A stretch of DNA of 64,000 bases from Streptomyces bauhiniae (lineage in GTDB: Bacteria; Actinomycetota; Actinomycetes; Streptomycetales; Streptomycetaceae), in the NCBI RefSeq assembly GCF_004784475.1, contig NZ_SRRT01000004.1:620001-684000 (forward strand), read 5' to 3'. The position numbers and the translations under genes were made by a program. Below are positions 1-8,020 of this stretch, piece by piece. The notes under the pieces are model-generated. The model was not told where the DNA came from. It was given only the letters and a program-made list of their open reading frames with translations, and did not search any database. Each line of letters begins with the position of its first letter. Positions within the stretch are counted from its first letter, which is position 1.

Positions 1-74
1 CAGCCGCAGCTCGACCTTCCCAGTCGCACCGGTTGCAGCCGAATAGAGTCCGCCGACGTGCCGACCTACGCCTA
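1..74. other. Left flank of the insertion sequence
   Basis: This is chromosomal sequence left of the IS630 element, ending in the target dinucleotide TA at 73-74. On the minus strand it can be read without a stop and gives a protein-like stretch (RHVGGLYSAATGATGKVELRL), so it may be the end of a gene that lies mostly outside the window. I do not recognise the product. It does not continue the DUF664 gene found on the other side of the element. Confidence 0.3.
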
Positions 75-88
75 GTGCCGCATCAGAC
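73..88 (+). repeat. Left terminal inverted repeat with target TA
   Basis: TAGTGCCGCATCAGAC matches the reverse complement of 1291-1306 at 13 of 16 positions. The first two bases are the presumed TA target. Confidence 0.65.
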
Positions 89-1304
89 AACCTTTGCTCC
101 GTAGTGACGTGACGCGCCGTTCGGATGCTGGTTCGGACGGCGCGGTGTCGCCAGGCTGTCCGGGTGGCAGAACGAGTACGTGTCCGCGAGATCGATGACG
201 ACGAGGGGCAGCGCCTGTTGCGGATCATCCGCAGGGGCACGAGGTCGGTGGTGACCTGGCGGCGCGCCCAGATGGTGCTGCTGTCCCCGCAGGGTATGCC
301 CGTGGCGAAGATTGCCGAGGTGACATTCACGAACGCGGACCGGGTCCGGGATGTGATCCACAATTTCAACGCCGGCAGTTTCGACTCCCTGTATCCGAAG
401 CGCAAGGGCGGTCGGCCCAAGACCTTCACCCTGCCTGAGCGGCGCGAGATCAAGAAGATCGCGAAGTCCAAGCCGACCGAGCACGACCTGCCATTTGCGA
501 CGTGGAGTCTGACCAAGCTGGCGGACTTCCTGGTCGCCGAGGGGATGGTCGATGACATCAGCCACGGGGGCCTGCGCATCCTGCTCCGCGAGGAGGGCGT
601 CTCCTTTCAACGCCTGAAGACCTGGAAGACCTCCAAGGACCCTGACTATGCGGCGAAGAAGGCCCGCATCGAGCACCTCTACGCGATCGCCGACGCCTAG
701 GTCATGCCCGACAAGGGTGAACCCGAACCCATCTTCTGGATGGATGAGTTCGGGCCTCTCAACGTGATGCCACATCCGGGGCGGCATTGGGCCGAGCGAG
801 CCGGCAAGCACAAGGACCCCGACCGTGAACCTCGCCGACGGCGCCGGGCGACCTACAACCGCTACGGCGGAGTACGACGCCTGTTCGCCGCCCTGGACCT
901 GGCCAAGGACAAGCTCTACGGTCACATTGAGCCGCTCAAGAGGCGGAGGCAGTTCCTCGAGTTCTGCCGCTGCCTGCGCACCCTCTACCCGCCGCAGGTC
1001 CGCATCGCGATCGTCTGCGACAACTTCTCCCCGCACCTGACCACGAAGAGATGCCAGCGGGTCGGTGCCTGGGTCGCGGCGAACAACGTCGAGATCGCTT
1101 ACACCCTGACCAACAGCTCCTGGCTCAACCGCATAGAAGCCCAGTTCACCGCCCTGCGCTACTTCACCCTCGAGGCACCGACCACGCCAGCCACGAGGAG
1201 CAGGGCAGCATGATCCGGCGCTACATCGCCTGGCGAAACCGCCATGCCGACGACCAGCGCCTACGCGCCGTCGTCGACAGGGCCAACACTGCCTGATCCG
1301 GCGC
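75..1304 (+). mobile_element. IS630-type insertion sequence, inactive
   Basis: The 1.23-kb element has imperfect terminal inverted repeats (left end 75-88, right end 1291-1304). Each sits next to a TA dinucleotide (73-74 and 1305-1306), as expected for IS630/Tc1/mariner elements, which insert at TA and duplicate it. Reading inward from the TA, the two ends agree at most of the first 16 positions (TAGTGCCGCATCAGAC against TAGCGCCGGATCAGGC). The element contains one transposase gene, broken by a stop codon and a frameshift, so it should not move by itself. It interrupts the DUF664 gene on its right. The ends were found by eye; the family assignment rests on the transposase. Confidence 0.75.
164..1296 (+). 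pseudogene. IS630 family transposase, broken by amber codon and frameshift
   Basis: The first part (from GTG 164; an ATG at 125 is also in frame) encodes the helix-turn-helix/winged-helix half that binds the element ends. The second part carries the DDE catalytic half, with WMDEFGPLN (first Asp) and IVCDNFSPH (second Asp) and the downstream SSWLNRIEAQF motif (Glu). The halves are in the same frame but separated by TAG at 698-700, where relatives usually have a Glu codon, so this looks like one G-to-T nonsense change. A second lesion near 1170-1180, a one-base loss after YFTLE, moves the conserved tail (GTDHASHEEQGSMIRRYIAWRN) into another frame ending at 1296. With two independent lesions the gene is dead. 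Programmed frameshifting does not explain the amber codon. Confidence 0.85.
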
Positions 1305-1306
1305 TA
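1291..1306 (-). repeat. Right terminal inverted repeat with target TA
   Basis: GCCTGATCCGGCGCTA is the inverted partner of 73-88. A near-copy of this end (TGATCCGGCGCTACA) also occurs inside the transposase at 1211-1225. Confidence 0.6.
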
Positions 1307-1686
1307 CACGCCGCATGCTCGGCGCAGTTCCCACGGGCGCGGGCGATCTCCGCGCGCCAGGTGGCGAGGGCGTCGCTCAGGTTGGCGCCCTCAGCCACAT
1401 CGAACCCACCGTGGGGGGCATCCGGGTCGGCCTGCGGGTCGTAGATGGGCGGAGCCTGTTCTCCGGCGAACACGCGGCGGAACCAATTGCGCTCCATCTC
1501 CGCCATGTGCTGGACCAGGCCGGTCAGAGTGAAGTCGGACGGCGGCACGGACGCCTCGGCGGCCTGCTCATCGTCCAGCCCCTCGCACTTCATGGCCAGT
1601 GTGGTGCGGTGAAAGTCCAGCGAGCTTTCCAGCGTCGTGGGCTCGTCGGCGTTCAGGGGCGGCATAGGGCGATCGATGGCACTCAT
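1305..1686 (-). pseudogene. DUF664/DinB-like protein, 3' end lost at the IS insertion
   Basis: From ATG 1686 the product starts MSAIDRPMPPLNADEPTTL and has the typical DUF664 (mini-DinB) run with FHRTTLAMKCEGLDDEQAA and LVQHMAEMERNWFRRVFAG. These are four-helix-bundle proteins related to DinB/mycothiol-dependent enzymes; most have no known reaction. Homology ends near IARARGNCAEHAA, where the insertion sequence begins, so roughly the last 40-50 residues of a usual 170-residue protein are missing. The frame then reads into the element to a stop at 1261. No Shine-Dalgarno is visible. GATAAT lies 6 nt before the ATG, suggesting a leaderless start. Confidence 0.7.
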
Positions 1687-2112
1687 CGGTTGATTATCGC
1701 CAGTGTCCGAACCAAGTGGTCGATTCGTGTGCAGTACACGCCGGAGGGGCCGCCACGCTCCCACCGAGGGCGGCCTCTACGCGGTCGGCTCAGGGCCAAC
1801 TGGTCGTCAACCTCCTCTACCTCTTGACGTGAGGGACATCCGGAGGCTGTGCGCCCGCATCGCCCGTGGCGTGTTCCGGTCTTCAGCGGCCGATATACCG
1901 GCTGAGCGAGATCCCCTGTCTGTACGGTCGTGATCACGCCAAAGTGAACGAAGCTCACAGCCGGTCGGCCACGTAGCCTGCGGCATGCAGTCAATGTCTT
2001 ACGGAGCTGCCGTCGTAATTCGGCCTTATCGCTCGTGACACGTTAGTTCGAATGTTCTGTGGATCAACTTAACTTCGTCCTCTTACACCCTTAGCCAGGT
2101 AGGTGATGCATC
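1687..2112. other. Intergenic region, no gene recognised
   Basis: 426 bp between the divergent DUF664 remnant and the RHS gene. The left edge holds the GATAAT -10 candidate of the DUF664 gene and the right edge the AGGTAGGTG ribosome-binding site of the RHS gene. In between I see no convincing coding frame, RNA gene or strong hairpin. It is somewhat less GC-rich than the core genes. Confidence 0.5.
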
Positions 2113-5100
2113 GTGCGCACCCACGCGCGAAGACTTGTCACAGCCCTCCTGACATCGACGCTCCTAACGATTACTGGGGTCGCCGCCCCAGCGTGGGCAT
2201 CGTCTCAGGGGCGCTCGCCTTACGAGGCCTCGACGGTCATTACTCAGCCCAGGACCCCCACCGCAGCAGACCTGCCCAAGCCGCCCAAGTCCATGACGCT
2301 GGCCGAGCGCCGGAAGCAGGTCACCAAGAACCGGCTCGGCCTGTCTCCCATCAGCGACTACATGAAGAAGCCGGGACGGAAGCCGACCAGCAAGCCGGCG
2401 CGGCCGAACGGCCACGGCGCCACGCGCGGTCCCGCCGCTCAGTCGCCGAATGCCGTTCGTCCCGGCGTAGCTGCCGCGCCGGAGAACCCGACCTGGGTGT
2501 CGTCCTGGGCAACAGCCTCTCCGGGTCTGCTGTCCATCGGCGGGCATGTGAAGCTGCCCAAGCGTGGGTCGACCTACAGCGGGATGTGGTTCTACGTTCT
2601 GGACGAGGCGGGCAACTTCGTCATCCAGCAGGAGATCAAGAAGTCGACGGACGATCCCAGCGGCGACACATCGCCTACCGGGGTGTGGTGCTACGACTGG
2701 TGGTCGAGCAACTCCTACCCCACCGACGAGTGCTTCTGGTGGGCCAGCAACGCTCTGGGCGGCTCTCTCCAGGACGGCAAGAAGTACTACGCGTGGATCT
2801 TCCTGAACAGCTCTGACGGATCATCCAGCCCGCAGGGAACGACCTCCCCGCTGGTGGAAGCCTTCTACACCCCGGTCATCCCCGGCGCTCAGGCCGGCAT
2901 CTGCACCTGCTACGCACAGGCCCACCGCGCCGACCCGGTCAACACGGCGACCGGCATGTTCTACGAACAGCTCACCGACGCCTCCCTGGTGAGCGCCGGT
3001 GTCCCACTCACTCTGGAGCGCACCTACCGGTCAGACTCGACCGTCACCGGCCTCCTCGGGCGCGGCTGGTCCACCCCGTTCGACACGAGTCTGGCGGTCG
3101 CGACGGGCAAGGTGACGTACCGGTCGGACGACGGTGCGTCGTTCGTGTTCACGCAGGCCAGTGATGGCACCTACACAGCCCCAGCGGGGTCTGCGGCCAA
3201 GCTGGTCAAGGGCACCAGCACCTACACGATCACCACGCCGGATCACATTAAGCGGACCTTCGACAGCGCCGGGCTGCTCACCGCTGTGGTCGACACCGCC
3301 GGCAAGGGCCTGAGCCTGACCTACACCTCCGGAAAGCTCGCGTCCGTCAAGGATGCCGCCGGCCGTACCACCTCCTTCACGGTGGGCGCTGACGGGCTGC
3401 TCTCCAAGGTGGCCCTGCCCGACAACACTTCGGTGTCCTACACCTACACAGCCGGCCTGCTGACCTCCGTGACCGACCCGGCGGGCAGGACATCCTCGTA
3501 CGCGTACGGCACCGACAAGCGACTGTCCTCCTACACCGACCCGGCGGGCGGCAAGGTCGCCAACTCCTACGACGCCTCGGGCCGGATCAAGTCCCAGACC
3601 GACCAGAACGGCAAGACGACCGCGTTCACCTGGGACGGCAAGAGCGAGTCGCACACCACGGCGCCCGACGGGGGCGTATGGACGGACGTCTACGCCGGCA
3701 ACGTCCTGATGGAGACGATCGACCCATACGGCAAGAGCGTCAGCTACGACTACGACCGCTACCTGCACCCCGTCGCGATCACCGACCAGCGCGGCAACAC
3801 CACTTCCATGACCTACGACAGCGCGGGGCGGATGCTCACCCGCAGCGCGCCGTCGGCGCTGGGCTACTCGGAGAGCTGGACCTACGACTCGGCCGGCAAC
3901 ATCACCAGCCACACCGACGGCCGCGGCAACAAGACGACGTACACGTACAACTCCTCGAACCAACTGACGTCCACCACAGACCCGTTGAACGGCAAGACCG
4001 CCTACACCTACACCGGCCTCGGCTCCCTGCAGACCGTGACCACCCCGCGCGGCAAGACCACCACCTACGGGTACGACGCGGCGGGCAACCGGACCTCGGT
4101 CACCACCCCGCTGAACGAGAAGACGACCTTCACGTACGACAAAGCCGGCCGCGTCCTTACCAAGACAGACCCACGCGGCAACGTCTCCGGGGCCGACCCG
4201 GCCGCCTACACCACGACGTACGCCTACGACGGCCGCGGGCTGCTCACTTCGGCCACCGACCCGCTGGGCCACACCACGGCCTACGAGTACAACGGCGCCG
4301 AGCAGGTGACCTCCGTACGGAACCCGGCGGGCGACAACAGCACGTTCGCCTACGACGACGCCGGCAACCTGACCCGCGCCACCGACCCCTCCAACGCCTC
4401 CCTCAGCCGCGTCTACGACGCCGGCGGACGCCTCACCTCCGAGACCAACCAGGCCGGCGGCAAGACCACGTACACCTACGACAAGGCCGGCCGCCTCCTG
4501 AGCAGCGTCTCCCCGCGCGGAAACGTCTCCGGCGCCGACCCGGCCGCGTACACCACGAGTTACACCTACGACGCCGCCGGAAACCGCACCGCAGTCACCG
4601 GACCCACGGGGGCGTCCACGACCACGACCTACGACGCGATCAACCGGCCGCTCGTGGTCACCGACCCGCGCAAGAGCACCACGAGCTACACGTACGACGC
4701 GAACGACAACGTCACCAAGGTCACGGATGCCGCGTCCAAGACGGTCACCTCCGTCTACGACAAGAACAACCGGCTCACCAGCAGCACCAACCAGCTCACC
4801 AAGACCACCGCGTACGCCTACGACGCCGACGGCAACCTGCTCAGCCGCACCTCCCCACTCGGCGGCAAGGCAAGCTGGACCTACGACGCGGACGGACGGC
4901 AGGCCACTTCGGTCGACCCCCGCGGCAACGTCACCGGCGCCGACCCGGCCCAGTACACGACCACCTACGGCTACGACCCGGCCGGCAACCCCACCACGGT
5001 CACCGACCCGCTCGGGGGTGTGACGACCACCGCCTACGACGCGGTGAACAACGTCGTCAAGCAGACCGACGCCGACAAACGCGCCACCGACTACGGCTAC

Positions 5101-7374
5101 GACAAGCTCGACCACCTCACCGAGGTCACCGCCCCCGGCGGCGCGAAGACCGCCTTCACCCGTGACAGCACCGGCAACGTCACCACCCGCACCGACGCCA
5201 ACGACCACGTCACGACCTACGGCTACGACACGGCCCACCGCCTCACCTCCGTCAGCGATCCGCTGAAGCGTGAGACGGCCTATGACTACGACGCCGAGAA
5301 CAACCTCACCAAGAAGACCACCCCGCGCGGGAACACCGGCTACACCTACGATCCCCGCGGCCTGCTCACCAAGGTCGACTACTCCGACTCCACCCCGGAC
5401 GTGACGTACGGCTACGACGCAGCCGGACAGATGACCACCCGCGCCAACTCCAAGATGTCCGAGGACTTCGTCTACGACGCGGTCGGCAACCTCACCAAGA
5501 CCCGCGGCTTCACCTACACCTACGACGCCGCCGGGCAGATGCTCACCCGCAAGTACTCCGACGGCAACACGATCACCTACACGCACGACAACGACGGCCG
5601 TATCGCCACCATGGCGGCCGACGGCAAGACCACCACCTACACCTGGGATGCGGCCGACAATCTCACCAAGTCCGCACTGCCCAACACCGAGACCGAGGAC
5701 CGCACCTACGACCGCGCGGGCCGTCTCACCGCCGTCACCTCGGCCAAGGCCGGCACCACGGTCACCAAGACCGCGCTCACCCTCTCGGCCGCGGGCCTGC
5801 CCTCCCACATAGACGTCACCAGGGCCGGCATCGGAAGCGGCGGCTACGACCTCACCTACGACACGGCCGGCCGTCTCACCACGGGCTGCGCACCCCAGCC
5901 TTGGGTCACCGGCTGCCCCACGACCCGCGCCACGTCCTACACCTACGACAAGGTCGGCAACCGCCTGACCTCCACCCTGGGCACCACCTCGACCAGCTAC
6001 GCATACGACGCGGCCGACCAGCTCACCTCGAGCACCACCGGCTCCGCGATCACCGCATACGACTACGACGACGAAGGCAACCAGAACAAGGCGGGCAACG
6101 ACACCTTCACCTACGACCTCGCCGGCCAGATCTCCGCCGCCACCGTGGCAGGGGCTGCCTACACCTACGACCACGACGCCGAGGGCAACCAGGTCACCGC
6201 CAGCAAGGACGGCGCAGTCACCAACCGCACCCAGTGGGACCCGAACGCCCCCCTGCCCATCCTGGCCAGCGAGTACGACAGCGCCTGGGCCCTGAAGCAG
6301 TCCTACCGCTACGACCCGCTCGGCCAGCCCACCGCCACCGCGACCGGCGCCGGGTCACTCTTCTACTACCACCACGACACCCAGGGTTCCCCGGTCGACG
6401 TCACCGGCAACACCGGCACCCTGTACCAGCGCTGGTCCTACGACTCCTTCGGCACCCGCGTCCTGGCCACCGCCACCAGCGGCGCCCCCGCGAGCACCCC
6501 GTCCTACACGGGCGCCCGCTACGAGATCACCACCGGCAACCTCGACCTCCACGCCCGCCAGTACAACACCGGCACCGGCCGCTTCACCCGACCGGACCCG
6601 GCCACCCGCGACCAGGCGACGCCCTACGTCTCGCCGTACGCCTACGCCGACAACACACCCAGCCTGCTGACAGACCCCAGCGGTCTGACACCCGCCGACC
6701 CGAACGACGAGCACGTCCACAGCCTCGGCCAGGTCCTCGGCATCTTCGGCAACGCCTTCGTCGACGTCTTCAAGTCGCCCTTCGTGTTCATGGGCGACGT
6801 CCACGACGCCTTCACCGGCGAGAACGGCGGCGCCGGCGGCTTCGTCGACAAGTACCTCCCCATCCGCCCCGCCTACCGCCTCTACCGCGCCGAGAGCATG
6901 CTCCGCGACCAGGGCTGCGACGCCTTGGCCGACCTGTACGCGGACGCGGCGGAGGAACTCACCCAACAGATCGCCGTCACCGGGGTCGGCGGGCTGACTG
7001 GGTGGCGACGAGCCGCAGTAAACCCGGAGGAAGCGGCGCCCTCGATCGGAAAGCGACGGTTCACCGCAGGCGTCAGAACGGTCCAAATCGTCGGCCCCCA
7101 TGAGATTCGCACCGGGGACGTGCACGGTGATGTCGTCGTCCGAGGCGGAACCCTTGAGGGGAACGTGCATGGAACAGCGGTAATCACGGAAGGTGGGACC
7201 ATAATTGGGAATGTACAAAATGTAGTCCAGATTGGCTCCCACAACATCATCGGTGAAGTTGGTCCTCCTGGAGCGAATTCTCTAGTCGGTGATGTCTACG
7301 GCGCAGCTGTCCAGGCTGGACGGATCACTGGCAGCATCACTGTAGACGGCCGTAAGCTGTGGCCGCTTGAATAG
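2113..7374 (+). CDS. Secreted RHS/YD-repeat protein with exchanged C-terminal tip
   Basis: 1753 residues from GTG 2113 (AGGTAGGTG ahead). A Sec signal peptide covers about residues 1-29 (twin-Arg-less n-region, hydrophobic core, AWA cleavage site). An N-terminal domain follows, then a DUF6531-type segment (DPVNTATGMFYEQLTDASL, about 276-300). From about 300 to 1480 there are some 40 YD/RHS repeats of the kind that fold into a shell, closing with the hallmark GTGRFTRPDPA and a DPSG motif. After the hallmark comes a helical segment, and from about 1650 a glycine-rich repeat tip (GDVHGDVVVRGG, LEGNVHGTAVI, IIGNVQNVVQIG, LVGDVYGAAVQAG) that resembles beta-solenoid tails of other Streptomyces proteins, not a known nuclease or deaminase toxin. 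Codons in the tip (from about 6990) are much richer in A/T third positions than the repeat region. In RHS proteins the tip is the exchangeable effector. No immunity gene follows. The role is probably cell-surface or contact-dependent; the function of the tip is unknown. Confidence 0.85.
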   Translation: MRTHARRLVTALLTSTLLTITGVAAPAWASSQGRSPYEASTVITQPRTPTAADLPKPPKSMTLAERRKQVTKNRLGLSPISDYMKKPGRKPTSKPARPNGHGATRGPAAQSPNAVRPGVAAAPENPTWVSSWATASPGLLSIGGHVKLPKRGSTYSGMWFYVLDEAGNFVIQQEIKKSTDDPSGDTSPTGVWCYDWWSSNSYPTDECFWWASNALGGSLQDGKKYYAWIFLNSSDGSSSPQGTTSPLVEAFYTPVIPGAQAGICTCYAQAHRADPVNTATGMFYEQLTDASLVSAGVPLTLERTYRSDSTVTGLLGRGWSTPFDTSLAVATGKVTYRSDDGASFVFTQASDGTYTAPAGSAAKLVKGTSTYTITTPDHIKRTFDSAGLLTAVVDTAGKGLSLTYTSGKLASVKDAAGRTTSFTVGADGLLSKVALPDNTSVSYTYTAGLLTSVTDPAGRTSSYAYGTDKRLSSYTDPAGGKVANSYDASGRIKSQTDQNGKTTAFTWDGKSESHTTAPDGGVWTDVYAGNVLMETIDPYGKSVSYDYDRYLHPVAITDQRGNTTSMTYDSAGRMLTRSAPSALGYSESWTYDSAGNITSHTDGRGNKTTYTYNSSNQLTSTTDPLNGKTAYTYTGLGSLQTVTTPRGKTTTYGYDAAGNRTSVTTPLNEKTTFTYDKAGRVLTKTDPRGNVSGADPAAYTTTYAYDGRGLLTSATDPLGHTTAYEYNGAEQVTSVRNPAGDNSTFAYDDAGNLTRATDPSNASLSRVYDAGGRLTSETNQAGGKTTYTYDKAGRLLSSVSPRGNVSGADPAAYTTSYTYDAAGNRTAVTGPTGASTTTTYDAINRPLVVTDPRKSTTSYTYDANDNVTKVTDAASKTVTSVYDKNNRLTSSTNQLTKTTAYAYDADGNLLSRTSPLGGKASWTYDADGRQATSVDPRGNVTGADPAQYTTTYGYDPAGNPTTVTDPLGGVTTTAYDAVNNVVKQTDADKRATDYGYDKLDHLTEVTAPGGAKTAFTRDSTGNVTTRTDANDHVTTYGYDTAHRLTSVSDPLKRETAYDYDAENNLTKKTTPRGNTGYTYDPRGLLTKVDYSDSTPDVTYGYDAAGQMTTRANSKMSEDFVYDAVGNLTKTRGFTYTYDAAGQMLTRKYSDGNTITYTHDNDGRIATMAADGKTTTYTWDAADNLTKSALPNTETEDRTYDRAGRLTAVTSAKAGTTVTKTALTLSAAGLPSHIDVTRAGIGSGGYDLTYDTAGRLTTGCAPQPWVTGCPTTRATSYTYDKVGNRLTSTLGTTSTSYAYDAADQLTSSTTGSAITAYDYDDEGNQNKAGNDTFTYDLAGQISAATVAGAAYTYDHDAEGNQVTASKDGAVTNRTQWDPNAPLPILASEYDSAWALKQSYRYDPLGQPTATATGAGSLFYYHHDTQGSPVDVTGNTGTLYQRWSYDSFGTRVLATATSGAPASTPSYTGARYEITTGNLDLHARQYNTGTGRFTRPDPATRDQATPYVSPYAYADNTPSLLTDPSGLTPADPNDEHVHSLGQVLGIFGNAFVDVFKSPFVFMGDVHDAFTGENGGAGGFVDKYLPIRPAYRLYRAESMLRDQGCDALADLYADAAEELTQQIAVTGVGGLTGWRRAAVNPEEAAPSIGKRRFTAGVRTVQIVGPHEIRTGDVHGDVVVRGGTLEGNVHGTAVITEGGTIIGNVQNVVQIGSHNIIGEVGPPGANSLVGDVYGAAVQAGRITGSITVDGRKLWPLE

Positions 7375-7509
7375 CCGCCGAAAAAACCAAGTGTACAGTT
7401 ACCGCAACAGAGTTGAGCCGCCGAAACCGTAGAAACATTCGGGTACCACGCGGCTCATAAAAACACTTCCGCCGTAGGCGGGTTAGAACGGTCTGCCTCG
7501 CGGGAGATT

Positions 7510-7545
7510 GGTTGGGTCCCTCGACTCTCAACCGAGGGCCCAACC
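7510..7545 (+). terminator. Hairpin 136 bp after the RHS gene
   Basis: GGTTGGGTCCCTCG (7510-7523) pairs with CGAGGGCCCAACC (7533-7545), with a single bulged base and a 9-nt loop. There is no U-tract, as is common in Streptomyces. It probably ends the RHS transcript. Confidence 0.6.
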
Positions 7546-7956
7546 ATGTATTCCTCCCGCAATATTTGCGCTCGATGGCCGGGGCGAGGTGACTATATCG
7601 GCACTGTTGGCACAGGCCACCGCCCGTGGGCCCCTTCAGCAGAATCTTGCCAATAGGAAGCCGGTGGCGTGGGAGCGATGCACCTGCCTGGCGCAGGTAG
7701 AGGTGCCCACGCCCGGATGTCGCGCCTGACGCTTCCTGGGCATGCTGAGGACTTCAGAGCGAGGTCGGGAAGGGGGCCAGATGTGAAGGCTGTGTCAACG
7801 GTCGGGTGGCTGACACGGAGTGAAGTCGACCCTCCCGGCTCTCAGGGAGTGATGGTCGATGGAGTCATAGACCTGGCAGCGGCCGCGTACGGTCCACTGC
7901 AATACCGCTTGACCGCTGTCCGCGCCATCGGCCACCCCGTGCACACCTGACGACGA

Positions 7957-7988
7957 AAGGGGCGCCGACCGCATGGCCGACGCCCCTT
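7957..7988 (-). terminator. Terminator hairpin of nrdJ
   Basis: AAGGGGCG (7957-7964) pairs with CGCCCCTT (7981-7988), and the inner bases extend the stem with mismatches. It lies about 30 nt past the nrdJ stop on the minus strand. Confidence 0.55.
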
Positions 7989-8020
7989 CACCGGGCCCGT
8001 GTCACGGGCTCAGCCGTGGA

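Larger units (their letters stand above)
7375..8020. other. Gene-free region after the RHS gene
   Basis: 646 bp. The first 190 bp are unusually A/T-rich, like the RHS tip. Short open frames at 7508-7729 and 7669-7950 (+) have neither a good ribosome-binding site nor a familiar sequence, and I do not call them genes. Two terminator-like hairpins lie here (7510-7545 and 7957-7988). No immunity gene is recognisable. Confidence 0.5.

Noticed and set aside
125..1213. Two separate transposase genes or programmed frameshifting
   Set aside because: Both halves are in one frame around a TAG that replaces a usual Glu codon, so it is one broken gene.
3031..6174. Long minus-strand open frame under the RHS gene
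   Set aside because: It is a Gly/Val-rich shadow of the repetitive, GC-rich RHS coding strand, with no family motif.
2950..6650. CRISPR-like array
   Set aside because: The repetition is coding RHS repeat, variable in sequence and without spacer structure.
7508..7950. Small genes after RHS, possible immunity protein
   Set aside because: No convincing ribosome-binding site, family or codon pattern.
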